A stretch of DNA of 64,000 bases from Oscillospiraceae bacterium (GTDB lineage: Bacteria > Bacillota > Clostridia > Christensenellales > Aristaeellaceae): assembly GCA_031269355.1 (NCBI GenBank), contig JAISZG010000034.1, positions 19,911 to 83,910 of the forward strand, in the 5' to 3' direction. Under the pieces are notes generated by a model. That model was not told the DNA's origin. It was given only the letters and a program-made list of their open reading frames with translations, and ran no database searches. Position numbers and translations under genes: made by a program. Shown piece after piece: positions 52,125 through 61,111 of this stretch (positions are counted from its first letter, which is position 1; each line of letters opens with the position of its first letter).

Positions 52125-52256
52125 TGTCGCACCTCTTTCTCTTTTGCGACGGTTTCGTATGATTCGATTCGTCCGGTCGGTCGTAGCTTCCAAGCTTATC
52201 ACCTCGTTGCAATATTGGGAACCCCTCGGAAATTTTACTAAATTATTTATAGTAGA

Positions 52257-53156
52257 TTAAATATTCCACTGTGCTAACTTCGATCGCAAACGTTCGAAGA
52301 ACGGAAACTGTTTTATCCTAATAAACAAAAGCGGATACGCGCTTTTGGCGACCTCAATCCGCGCCTGCCTTCCGAGTATGATAGGAGCGCGACCGTCCAA
52401 CGTCAGCAGCATACCGCCGCCTTCCGTTGGGCAGGTCGCATCCAATCGAACAACCGCGTCGTCCGGCAATACGATCTGCCTCGACTGCGACGCATGCGGG
52501 CATATTGGAGATATCAATATGCACGGAACTTCGGGCGATATAATCGGCCCACCGGTAGAAAGAGCGTAACCGGTCGAACCGGTCGGAGAGGCGATAATCA
52601 AACCGTCCCCATCATAACCGCCTATCAGCGTATCCCCTACCCACGCGCGTATGCGAATCATTCGCGCATAACTGCCGCGCGTAATCACAGCGTCGTTTAA
52701 AGCGAGCGCGTTTTCAAGCGGTTCAGTATCGGACGGTGATTTAGCGTTCGCAGGCTCTATTAGTCGAGCGCAAAGCGTTATGCGCGATTCGATAGTATAT
52801 GATCCGGCCGCTATCGCGTCGAGCGCTTCCTCCAGGCCATCCTGAGTAACCTCAGACAGAAAGCCCTTATTGCCCGCGTGCAGCCCCAGCACAGGGACGC
52901 CGCCGCGCGCCGCCATAGCGGCGGCATGCAATATCGTTCCATCTCCGCCCGCGACTATCAGCGCGTCCGCGCGCTCCGTCATCTCCTGCGCGTTGGCGAC
53001 CGTGATCGCTCCGATATTTGCCGCAACATCTCCCAACTCGTTTGTCAGCATAATATGCAAGCCACGCCGACGGCACGCGTCGGATATAGCGCGGATAAGC
53101 GCTTCCATATCGCGTGCGCGGTGAGGATTAACGAGCAGTCCAAATAACGTCAGCAT
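52257..53156 (-). CDS. nadK: NAD kinase
   Basis: A cytosolic kinase of 299 residues that makes NADP from NAD and ATP. The motifs GGDGTILHAA, HAGNKGFLSEV and SPTGSTGYALSTGGPI are all present, covering the catalytic Asp and the NAD pocket. GAGGCGG precedes the start. It lies between tlyA and argR, its standard place in Firmicutes. Confidence 0.95.
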   Translation of the reverse strand: MLTLFGLLVNPHRARDMEALIRAISDACRRRGLHIMLTNELGDVAANIGAITVANAQEMTERADALIVAGGDGTILHAAAMAARGGVPVLGLHAGNKGFLSEVTQDGLEEALDAIAAGSYTIESRITLCARLIEPANAKSPSDTEPLENALALNDAVITRGSYARMIRIRAWVGDTLIGGYDGDGLIIASPTGSTGYALSTGGPIISPEVPCILISPICPHASQSRQIVLPDDAVVRLDATCPTEGGGMLLTLDGRAPIILGRQARIEVAKSAYPLLFIRIKQFPFFERLRSKLAQWNI

Positions 53157-53209
53157 TCTTCCGCCTCTTTGTATACATGGCTTCGCCCTCGATGCGCTTG
53201 GCGCGCCAG

Positions 53210-54031
53210 CTAGCCGTGAGCCGTCGGCTTCACTTTGAACATCTCGTTCGCCGTGCGAGCCGCATCCGCTATCATCGCGTCGACAGACACATTATCGACA
53301 GAGCCGTAAATTATATCGAACAGGAATTCGATATTGCCCGCCGGTCCCTGTATAGGCGAAACCGCTACGCCTCTCACCGACCAACCGGTCTCCCCAACAA
53401 ACGCCGCGATCTCCCGCATCACTCGCTCGCGCACTGCGGAATCCCGCACAACGCCGCCTTTTCCAACATGTAAGCGCCCCGCTTCGAACTGCGGCTTAAC
53501 CAGCGTGACGATTCTTCCGTTCGTTCCTACAATAGGAAATATCACCGGCAGCAGCAATCGTATCGAGATAAACGAAACATCCATCACGCAAAACGACGGG
53601 CGCGGATCGAATCGCTCGGGGATAAGAAAACGCGCGTTGGTTCGCTCCATCACCACTACGCGCGGATCAGAACGCAGCCGCGCATCCAACTGACCATACC
53701 CCACATCAACCGCATATACCCGATCGGCTCCCCGCTGAAGCAGCACGTCTGTGAAACCACCCGTAGACGAACCGACATCCAGCGCGATTATTCCCTTTGC
53801 GTCAACCTGAAACTCATCCATGGCTTTTGAAAGTTTCAGCCCTCCGCGGCTAACGTAAGGAAGCGCCTCTTCAACGGAGAGCGGGGCGTCCTGCGCGACG
53901 AGCACCGAAGGCTTGTCTATGCGGAGTACGCCGCTGCGCACTACTCCGGCGAGTATAAGGGATTGCGCCTTTTCGCGGCTTTCAACAAGATTCCGCCGCA
54001 TCAGTTCGACATCCGCACGGTTTTTTTTCAT
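53210..54031 (-). CDS. tlyA: TlyA-family rRNA 2'-O-methyltransferase
   Basis: A protein of 273 residues with an S4 RNA-binding domain (residues 1-65: ADVELMRRNLVESREKAQSL) and an FtsJ-like Rossmann methyltransferase (DVGSSTGGFTDVLLQRGA). In mycobacteria TlyA methylates 16S and 23S rRNA. ATG 54031 matches the family start, but it has no ribosome site, because a short repeat copy sits directly upstream. That repeat is in frame and is read as RVRGADPPPK. Translation may instead begin at ATG 54133 or ATG 54181, inside the dxs end, adding a repeat-derived N-terminal tail of 34 or 50 residues. The start is therefore unsettled. Confidence 0.88.
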   Translation of the reverse strand: MKKNRADVELMRRNLVESREKAQSLILAGVVRSGVLRIDKPSVLVAQDAPLSVEEALPYVSRGGLKLSKAMDEFQVDAKGIIALDVGSSTGGFTDVLLQRGADRVYAVDVGYGQLDARLRSDPRVVVMERTNARFLIPERFDPRPSFCVMDVSFISIRLLLPVIFPIVGTNGRIVTLVKPQFEAGRLHVGKGGVVRDSAVRERVMREIAAFVGETGWSVRGVAVSPIQGPAGNIEFLFDIIYGSVDNVSVDAMIADAARTANEMFKVKPTAHG

Positions 54032-54032
54032 C

Positions 54033-54061
54033 TTAGGCGGAGGGTCTGCGCCCCGCACCCG
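54033..54061 (-). repeat. Short GC-rich repeat copy in front of tlyA
   Basis: TTAGGCGGAGGGTCTGC joined directly to GCGCCCCGCACCCG. The two outer ends of the family are present and the middle is deleted. Confidence 0.7.
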
Positions 54062-54095
54062 ATTCTCCGCTTCTTGTTTCACACGCTTCACCCGT

Positions 54096-56039
54096 TCAAT
54101 TAGCGCGAGGCTCTGCGCCGCCGCCCCGAACATCCTGGGGCGGCGCCTCATATACCCGCCGTAATCGGCGCTCGACTTCATACGCGATATCCTGCGCCGT
54201 CAGGCCAGACGCCGATCTAAGTCCGGACAGCGTATGCTCGTTGCGGAACACGTCTCCGACGCCAAACGCCATAGGCGCGTTCATTCCGCGATCCGCGCAT
54301 AGTTCCGCGACCGCGCTGCCAAATCCTCCCGCGCGCTGTCCTTCCTCTACTGTGACAATCTTTACCTCGGCGCGCGACAGCGACATAACCATTTCCTCGT
54401 CCAACGGCTTAACAGACGAGGCGCGCACAACGGCCGTCGATATACCTGCCGCGTCCAATATATCTGCACAAGAGAGCGCAATCGGCAGGCATGATCCATA
54501 CGCGAGCAGCGCGGCGTGTGTTCCGTTTTTTTCTATCCGCCACCGATCCGCCGGCTGTATATCCTCATTCATATCACCGACGCGCTCCGGCAGCGACTTG
54601 GGATATCGAATTAGACACGGCTTACCCAGCAGAACAGCCTCGCGGATCCGCGCGTCAAGCTCGCATAAATCGGATGGCGTCCATATTGCAAGGCCTGGAA
54701 TTGATCTCAACAGGCATACGTCGTATAAACCCTGATGAGTGGCGCCGTCGTTTGCGACAAATCCGGCGTGATCAATCAGAAACGTAACTCCAAGATCCTG
54801 CAGGCAAACGTCATGGATAACCTGATCTACCGCGCGCTGCAGGAACGTGGAGTACAGCGCGACGACTGGCCGCAACCCGGCGGCCGCCATGCCTGCGGCA
54901 AGCGTAACCGCATGTTCTTCCGCTATGCCAACATCTATAAATCGCTTTTGATGCTCTCCTCGGAACACGCTCAAACCAGTACCCGTCGGCATAGCCGCAG
55001 TTATCGCGATAATCGACTTATCCTCGCGCGCGATTTCAGTAAGCACGCGCCCTGCGACAGACGCGCAGCTTCGTTCAGCCGAAGAGGTAGACGCCGAAAT
55101 TTCTTCGTCGCACTGCTCTTCGGAAATTGTTTTTCTTTGCGGCATGCCGTGATACTTTTCGGGCTCCGACTCCGCTTCCGGGCATCCCTTGCCTTTTTGG
55201 GTTATAACATGAAGAAGCGTAGGATATTCCCACGCCAGCGCGTCGCGCATCGTCGCGATAAGCGGCTCTAAATCATGCCCGTCTATCGGACCCAGATAGC
55301 GAAATCCAAGTGATTCGAAAAAAGAACCCGGCACGATAAGCGCGCGAACCTTGGCCTTCATCCATTCCAGCGCGCGCGATATCGGCCTGCCGATTAGAGG
55401 AATCGCCTCTAGTCCGCCCTTTACCAGGCGCTTCGTACCGCGCCATTTGCGGCTTACGCGAAGCCGCGTCAGATGCTTTTCCAGCGCGCCAACGTTACGG
55501 GAGATGCTCATCTCGTTATCATTGAGCACCACCAGAAATTGAGACTTCAGCCCACCCGCGTCGTTCAGCGCTTCATACGCAAGCCCTCCAGTCATTGCGC
55601 CGTCTCCGATAAGCGCGGCTACCTTATACTTTTCTCCGCGAATATCTCTGGCGCGCGCAAACCCTAACGCCGCAGACACGGACGTGGACGCGTGACCAAC
55701 GCCAAAACAATCATATTCGCTTTCCGACATTTTGGGGAAACCCGCAGTTCCGCCTTCTCCGCGCAAACGTTCGAACGCTTCCTGCCTGCCAGTCAGCAGT
55801 TTATGCGCGTAGCACTGATGCCCAACATCAAACACAAGCTTGTCGCGCGGACATTTTAGCGCGGTGTGCAGCGCGATAGTAAGTTCCACCGCGCCAAGGT
55901 TCGACGCCAGATGGCCGCCCGTTTGACCAACGGTAGCGCGTATTGTATCACGAAGTTCGCGCGCAAGTTCAACGCGTTCATCCTGCGACAGCTTTTTCAA
56001 ATCAGCCGGACTCGAAATATTTTTTAATATTCCACGCAT
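54096..56039 (-). CDS. dxs: 1-deoxy-D-xylulose-5-phosphate synthase
   Basis: A thiamine-diphosphate enzyme of 647 residues that makes DXP from pyruvate and glyceraldehyde-3-phosphate, the first step of the MEP isoprenoid pathway. Evidence includes VFDVGHQCYAHKLLTGR, the ThDP motif GDGAMTGGLAYEALND, HGLEPLI-type spacing in IDGHDLEPLI, and DRAG-equivalent DHAGFVANDG. The C-terminal 20 residues (about RVYEAPPQDVRGGGAEPRAN) are a translated repeat copy added after the normal end. ATG 56039 is one base from the nth stop. The frame overlaps the longest possible tlyA frame by 86 bases. Confidence 0.95.
   Translation of the reverse strand: MRGILKNISSPADLKKLSQDERVELARELRDTIRATVGQTGGHLASNLGAVELTIALHTALKCPRDKLVFDVGHQCYAHKLLTGRQEAFERLRGEGGTAGFPKMSESEYDCFGVGHASTSVSAALGFARARDIRGEKYKVAALIGDGAMTGGLAYEALNDAGGLKSQFLVVLNDNEMSISRNVGALEKHLTRLRVSRKWRGTKRLVKGGLEAIPLIGRPISRALEWMKAKVRALIVPGSFFESLGFRYLGPIDGHDLEPLIATMRDALAWEYPTLLHVITQKGKGCPEAESEPEKYHGMPQRKTISEEQCDEEISASTSSAERSCASVAGRVLTEIAREDKSIIAITAAMPTGTGLSVFRGEHQKRFIDVGIAEEHAVTLAAGMAAAGLRPVVALYSTFLQRAVDQVIHDVCLQDLGVTFLIDHAGFVANDGATHQGLYDVCLLRSIPGLAIWTPSDLCELDARIREAVLLGKPCLIRYPKSLPERVGDMNEDIQPADRWRIEKNGTHAALLAYGSCLPIALSCADILDAAGISTAVVRASSVKPLDEEMVMSLSRAEVKIVTVEEGQRAGGFGSAVAELCADRGMNAPMAFGVGDVFRNEHTLSGLRSASGLTAQDIAYEVERRLRRVYEAPPQDVRGGGAEPRAN
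54099..54159 (-). repeat. GC-rich repeat copy at the dxs 3' end
   Basis: TTAGCGCGAGGCTCTGCGCC, then GCCCCGAACATCC, then GGGGCGGCGCC and ATACCCGCC. It supplies the last 19-20 codons and leads into the dxs stop. Confidence 0.82.
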
Positions 56040-56040
56040 A

Positions 56041-56682
56041 TCAACTCGCCGCCGTGCAGCCCGCGTTGGCGCATAAATCATATAGAGTACACGCGGCGCA
56101 GTCAGGCCTGCGCGCATGGCATATGCGCCTGCCGTGGAATATTAATCTATGATGCGTATCAAGCCAGTCCCCCATAGGGACGACAGCCATAAGCTGCCGC
56201 TCCGTCTGTTCAGGCGTTTTCGCGTCTGCCAATCCAAGGCGGTTGGCGACGCGCTGAACATGCGTATCAACCGCGAACGCAGGCTGCCCAAACGCGTTCG
56301 CCAGTACGACGTTCGCGACCTTGCGCCCGACGCCCGGCAGAGCGGTAAGTTCGCCTATCGTATTTGGCACTTCGCCGCCGTGACGCTTTACCAGTTCTCT
56401 GCAGGTTGTTACGAGGTTGCGAGCCTTTGTATGATATAATCCAACCGACCTGATATGTGGTTCAAGCTGCTCCGGTTCAAGCGCGGCTATCGCATATGCG
56501 TCCGGGAACCGAACGAACAGCGTTTCAGTCACACTGTTTACCTGTTTATCTGTGCACTGCGCTGAAAGCATAGCGGCTATCAGCGTTTCATACGGATTAG
56601 AAAAATTAAGTTCGGGAGCGGGGCGCGGATAAAGCCTTGCCAATTCGGCAAGGATTGAATTCGCAGTCGTATCCGACGCCAT
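56041..56682 (-). CDS. nth: Endonuclease III
   Basis: A DNA glycosylase/AP lyase of 213 residues for oxidised pyrimidines. The HhH motif LPGVGRKVANVVLA carries the catalytic Lys, and VDTHVQRVANRLGL the Asp. The [4Fe-4S] loop is C-x6-C-x2-C-x5-C in CHARRPDCAACTLYDLC. ATG 56682 has GGGAGGG 6 bases upstream. It is the first gene of the dxs-recN operon. Confidence 0.96.
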   Translation of the reverse strand: MASDTTANSILAELARLYPRPAPELNFSNPYETLIAAMLSAQCTDKQVNSVTETLFVRFPDAYAIAALEPEQLEPHIRSVGLYHTKARNLVTTCRELVKRHGGEVPNTIGELTALPGVGRKVANVVLANAFGQPAFAVDTHVQRVANRLGLADAKTPEQTERQLMAVVPMGDWLDTHHRLIFHGRRICHARRPDCAACTLYDLCANAGCTAAS

Positions 56683-56792
56683 CGCCGACCCTCCCAATAA
56701 CGCAATTTAAACGAGGGTTCTATCTCCCGCCACCCACGAACAATATGCGGTCGCGCCCTCGCTCGCATTCATATTTATCCACACCGACAGTC

Positions 56793-56821
56793 ATTATACA
56801 TTCATTCAATCAATCTTGCAA
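56793..56821 (-). promoter_or_regulatory. Promoter of the nth-recN operon
   Basis: On the minus strand, TTGCAA (56821-56816), a 17-base spacer and TATAAT (56798-56793). Transcription would begin near 56786, with about 100 bases of leader. Confidence 0.8.
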
Positions 56822-56916
56822 GATGCATACGATAACCATTCGCTAAATAAACGCAGCAATATTCATAAAATATCTCTCCTAGCGTTTTTAAACGCTTAAA
56901 GTTCACAAGCATTAAA

Positions 56917-57879
56917 CTATTTGGGCTTCCCAGCAAGAGCAGCCGCCGCAGTCGCCGCAAATAAAATCACCGCGCCAATAGACTGCCGCCCGGTCATTTG
57001 CTCGCCCAATATAATCCAGCCAAACAGAGCGGCGAACACGGCTTCCAAACTCATCATAAGCGACGCGAGAGTTGGATGCGCTCCGCGCTGCCCATATATC
57101 TGCAGCGTGTACGCCGCTGCGCACGACATCACGCCGGCATACATAATAGGAAGCCAGCTGGAAAATATATCCCGCGAGGCAGCCTGGCCTATGGGATCTT
57201 CCCATATAAACATGCTTATCACTGAAAAAAACGCGCATACGCTTACCTGAATCCAAGACAGCAGCATCCCGTCCGATCGCGGCGCATATTTATCTACCGC
57301 AAGAATCTGTGCAGTAAATATCAACGCGCAAAGCATCAACCACCGATCTTCCTGCCGAATGGTAAAGCCTGGCTCAATACACATAAGCGCCATACCCGCC
57401 AGCGCAAATCCCACCGCCACCCATACGAATCGTCCGGTTCTCTTGCCGATCAGCATGCCCGCTATAGGTGTCAACACTATATACAGCGCGGTAATAAACC
57501 CGGCCTTTCCCGATGTGGCATGTACAAGCCCTATCTGTTGAGCGAGGCTTGCCGCAAACAGCAAAAATCCGCAAATAAAACCGCCGCCGAGCGTCTCTCG
57601 CAAAGCAGTCTTTAATCCGCCTCGCAGCCTACGCCTAAATATCATAACCGGTATCGTCAGCGCGACGGCGGCCACACAAAATCTAACCGCCGCGAACGTC
57701 ATCGGCCCCAACCGCTCCATCCCCGCTCGCTGCGCGCTGAACCCGCTGCCCCATATTATGGCCGCGAGCAGGAGCATCAGTGTGGCGGCGGAAGAATTGA
57801 TCTTTTTGTTTGGTTTTGTTTTCGCGGATCGTTTTTCTTTAACCTTTATATTATTTGAAAGATTTGAGTTGTTGATCAT
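56917..57879 (-). CDS. EamA/DMT-family transporter
   Basis: A membrane carrier of 320 residues with ten helices in two EamA repeats. Typical segments are AAIIWGSGFSAQRAGMERLG and SLEAVFAALFGWIILGEQMT. The first 30 residues are polar and basic. ATG 57879 has AAGGGGCGG upstream. The substrate, perhaps an amino acid or metabolite, is unknown. It lies 104 bases after the DUF4340 gene and may be cotranscribed with it. A dyad AGCGTTT/AAACGCT follows its stop. Confidence 0.82.
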   Translation of the reverse strand: MINNSNLSNNIKVKEKRSAKTKPNKKINSSAATLMLLLAAIIWGSGFSAQRAGMERLGPMTFAAVRFCVAAVALTIPVMIFRRRLRGGLKTALRETLGGGFICGFLLFAASLAQQIGLVHATSGKAGFITALYIVLTPIAGMLIGKRTGRFVWVAVGFALAGMALMCIEPGFTIRQEDRWLMLCALIFTAQILAVDKYAPRSDGMLLSWIQVSVCAFFSVISMFIWEDPIGQAASRDIFSSWLPIMYAGVMSCAAAYTLQIYGQRGAHPTLASLMMSLEAVFAALFGWIILGEQMTGRQSIGAVILFAATAAAALAGKPK

Positions 57880-57983
57880 ATTTGCCGCCCCTTCAAGCGA
57901 TTCGCTATGAAAATATGAAACCAGGGAGCCTTGCGGACTCCCCAGTTCTCCAATTATATTTGAATCCATTGCGCGCGCGGCGT

Positions 57984-59537
57984 CTATACCCCGTAATCCG
58001 CAGGATTGAACGTTCCGTCATGGTACGCTTTAAGCGCGTCCGGAATCATTTGAACGCGACTTTTCATTATATAGAACAACGCAGTGCCGTTGCGCCGCAC
58101 AGCGTAATTATCCTGGTCGTACGGCAGATACTCGATAACTTCCGACTCGCTGGATATGTTTATAGTATATTTAACCGTAAGCTCCGGCCTCGCGTCCGGC
58201 GCGGGCGCTTTCCCTTCCGGGATTAAGCCGTCCACGCGCGTACCAATGACTATCTGATATAACTTACGGAAATTCGAATCATCCGCAACTTGCCCGTTTA
58301 TCGTAAAATTATCCGTGGTCGCGGGTTGGCCGGATGCGTCCAGCTTCTCGCCGCCATCCTCGTTAAGCGTCGGCACTCGGCTTATTTCCATCAGTTCGTC
58401 AACCCCCAGCCCTTGAATGGAAATTTTATCCACCTTTGCAATATTAATTATATTAGCAAAGCGATCAACCAACTCCGCCGCAGTCGCGGTCTTAAGAAAA
58501 TCTAACGATACCCTATCTACCAGATATATGGCGCCGTCCTCAAGCCGCACATATGTTTGCGTGTCGTTCTTGTTCGCCCCCACCTCAATACGAAGAAGCA
58601 GCTCGCGCGAACTCGGCTCAGCGGAGGCGTCTTCAGCGGCTTCAACAGAGCTTCCGTACACGTTTAATGTATAGGAAGGCGCGTCCAGTCCATAAAGGCT
58701 CAGAGTTTCCTCGCGCGCTTCCGCTTCGAACGCGACTATCTTTAGCTCAGTTATTGCAGCATATAAATTATTGACATCCTCGCCGTCCGCTTCGTATGCG
58801 AAAGGCTGCACTAGTTGAAATGCCGATATTCCAAGTTCCGACGACGAGCGCTGGATTTCCACGATCGTTCCGTCCGGTCGGGTTAGCGATATGCCGGTTA
58901 TGTCCTCCGCCGCGATAGACCACGCGGGTATGATATGAAGCGACGCAAGCGACATGGCAAACCTATCGCCCGAGGAACTATATACCGCGTAAATGTTTGG
59001 GGCGTCGGAGGTCTTCAGGTAATATCTGGAACCGGAAGGCACCGCGGCGCCGAGCAAAAACGTTTTTATGGAGCCGTCCGTATATTCCACGGTCACGGAC
59101 GCTCTTGGTTCATCAAGACCGTAATCCGCCAGATTATCCGCAGATTCCGCTATATTACTCGCGTACAGATATGTGCAGCTTGTCGCCAAATTCCCTGCCT
59201 TCGTCTGATCCAGCGCAAACTGCGGCATGCCTGCGACCATAAACGTAGTACCATCATAATCGATCGTATACTCCTGCGTAGGAATTTTAACATGCGCGGA
59301 CTTGAAATCCGCGCGAGTTTTATCTACCAGCAGGAAGCTTGAGCTTTCGGCGACCGGCGGAGCTTCATCTGGAGTTGGTTTAAAAAACTGCGACGCAAAA
59401 TATCCGCCTGCCGCCAGCACTCCGACGACAAACAAAAGTATCAGCGTGCGAATTCGAGCGCCGCCGGAACGTTTGCGATCATCGCGCCCTTTTCGCAAGT
59501 CGGTCGTAAACAGCTTATCCTGTTCGTCGTCCATCAC
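57984..59537 (-). CDS. DUF4340 protein of a Gld-type ABC system
   Basis: A protein of 517 residues with one N-terminal membrane helix (residues about 30-50) and a large outside region of repeating DUF4340 units. Examples are LADYGLDEPRASVTVEYTDGS and LSLYGLDAPSYTLNVYGS. The GTG at 59537 overlaps the preceding stop, with AGGAGGAGG upstream. DUF4340 proteins regularly follow GldG-like genes; the role is unknown but probably an extracellular part of the complex. Confidence 0.8.
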   Translation of the reverse strand: MMDDEQDKLFTTDLRKGRDDRKRSGGARIRTLILLFVVGVLAAGGYFASQFFKPTPDEAPPVAESSSFLLVDKTRADFKSAHVKIPTQEYTIDYDGTTFMVAGMPQFALDQTKAGNLATSCTYLYASNIAESADNLADYGLDEPRASVTVEYTDGSIKTFLLGAAVPSGSRYYLKTSDAPNIYAVYSSSGDRFAMSLASLHIIPAWSIAAEDITGISLTRPDGTIVEIQRSSSELGISAFQLVQPFAYEADGEDVNNLYAAITELKIVAFEAEAREETLSLYGLDAPSYTLNVYGSSVEAAEDASAEPSSRELLLRIEVGANKNDTQTYVRLEDGAIYLVDRVSLDFLKTATAAELVDRFANIINIAKVDKISIQGLGVDELMEISRVPTLNEDGGEKLDASGQPATTDNFTINGQVADDSNFRKLYQIVIGTRVDGLIPEGKAPAPDARPELTVKYTINISSESEVIEYLPYDQDNYAVRRNGTALFYIMKSRVQMIPDALKAYHDGTFNPADYGV

Positions 59538-61108
59538 AGGTGCCTCCTCCTCAGCGTCACAGTTATGCCCGCCGCGAGAATTAGAACAGGCAGAAGAAGA
59601 ATCGAAAGGCCGGCAAGCAGATACATTTCAGCCTGCGACGTAATCTGAAGCGATCCGCGGCTGGCTTGCTTCGACAGCACGCTGATATTTACCGCTGCGT
59701 CTTTGCTGGCCCATTTAACAGCAGACATAACAAACTCGCCGTTGCTGAACTGGTTTAACAATGTTGAGCTTGCGATTGAAGAAACGCTGCCCATAACGAT
59801 AGCGCGGCTGCTCTTGGAGTCGTCCGTAAAATTGTGGCGCAGAGCCGCCACGGCGGTGTTAAACGGTCCGAGCGGTTCCTCCGGCATACGAGTCCAATCG
59901 GTGCGCTGTACGTTGGGATCGGCAAGGAACGAACCCGTGTCGCTTGACAGAAGCGGCGTTATCTCAATTTCGTTCTTTGACATCTCAGGCATCTTTATCG
60001 CCAGGCTATCCATCGATAAAACATAGCTGCGCCCGTTCTCGGTAAGCGGCGTCGTTACGTCATGCTCGCCAAGCCTGGACAGCAAATAACTTGGGCTGTA
60101 ATAATATTGGGACGCGTCGCTTGAGTTCGCCACAACTACGCCGCTTTCATATCCGACATTGTAATATTGAAGAATCGTGTTGAAATTCGGCAAGTCTATC
60201 GGCGACAAAATATCCCAGGCGAAAAGGAAACCTCCGCCCGCTTGAGCGTATTCAAGCAACTTTATTCTGTCCCGCTCGTCCAAATCGCGCTGCGGCGCCG
60301 CTACGACGACAAATGAACCGTCAGGATCAGGCATATCGCCTCCGAGCGGAATTTCGTTTACATCATAATTATTGTCATTCAACAATGTGACCAGAGCGCT
60401 AAGATCGCTCAAAGAAGCCTCGCCGTGCCCCTGCAGGAAATATGCGGCCTGCGTTTTATCGGCTGTTACATACAGCATTCCTTGAGTGAGCACGCGCTCA
60501 AACTGATAGCTTGATATATAGTACTCGCCCGTCGACGAATCAGTCGCTATGTTTACCATATCATAATATGTGATAACCTTAAAGCGCGTTTCATCCGCGT
60601 TAGTCACGACCACAGTATTGCTGCCCAGCGAAGATGAGCTGCCCCTAAATTTGTTTACCAACCCCGGGTTTTTATCCGGATCGATGGCTATCACTTCCAC
60701 ATGTCCGCTAGATGCGCGGTACCTGTCCAATACCTCCGCCAGCTGTGCGTTTTCCTGACCCGATGCGGCTAGATGATAAAACTTCACATCCTTTGTAAGA
60801 TCCTTCAGCGCGCTTTTCGTAGTATCGGAAAATTTAGTAATGCTGTTATAACTTAAATCCAGCCGAAGCGCCCAATTATCTTCAATAGCTTTTACGGCAA
60901 CATTAATAAGCACCAACGCGACGACCACCAGCGCCGTCGCAAGCAGCGCGTAGCTTCCATATCTAAACTGCTTTTTCTTAAAAAAATCGGTAAGGTTGAA
61001 TCTGCTCGGCGAGCGCTTGCCGCCATCGGATGCGCCGTTAGGTTCGGCGGTTTGATATTTGCCCTCCGGCTGCGTCCCGCTGTTCATCGGTTTATCTTGA
61101 TCTTGCAT
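59534..61108 (-). CDS. GldG-like ABC auxiliary membrane protein
   Basis: A protein of 524 residues. A polar N-terminus (residues 1-50) is followed by a membrane helix (55-76), a large outside ABC-type uncharacterised-transport domain (LDLSYNSITKFSDTTKSALK, FLQGHGEASL, LLEYAQAGGGFLFAWD) and a C-terminal helix (about 497-516). In Bacteroidota the relative GldG takes part in gliding with GldA and GldF; in Firmicutes similar operons occur without gliding. GAGGG is 7 bases before the ATG. Confidence 0.82.
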   Translation of the reverse strand: MQDQDKPMNSGTQPEGKYQTAEPNGASDGGKRSPSRFNLTDFFKKKQFRYGSYALLATALVVVALVLINVAVKAIEDNWALRLDLSYNSITKFSDTTKSALKDLTKDVKFYHLAASGQENAQLAEVLDRYRASSGHVEVIAIDPDKNPGLVNKFRGSSSSLGSNTVVVTNADETRFKVITYYDMVNIATDSSTGEYYISSYQFERVLTQGMLYVTADKTQAAYFLQGHGEASLSDLSALVTLLNDNNYDVNEIPLGGDMPDPDGSFVVVAAPQRDLDERDRIKLLEYAQAGGGFLFAWDILSPIDLPNFNTILQYYNVGYESGVVVANSSDASQYYYSPSYLLSRLGEHDVTTPLTENGRSYVLSMDSLAIKMPEMSKNEIEITPLLSSDTGSFLADPNVQRTDWTRMPEEPLGPFNTAVAALRHNFTDDSKSSRAIVMGSVSSIASSTLLNQFSNGEFVMSAVKWASKDAAVNISVLSKQASRGSLQITSQAEMYLLAGLSILLLPVLILAAGITVTLRRRHL

Positions 61109-61111
61109 TGC

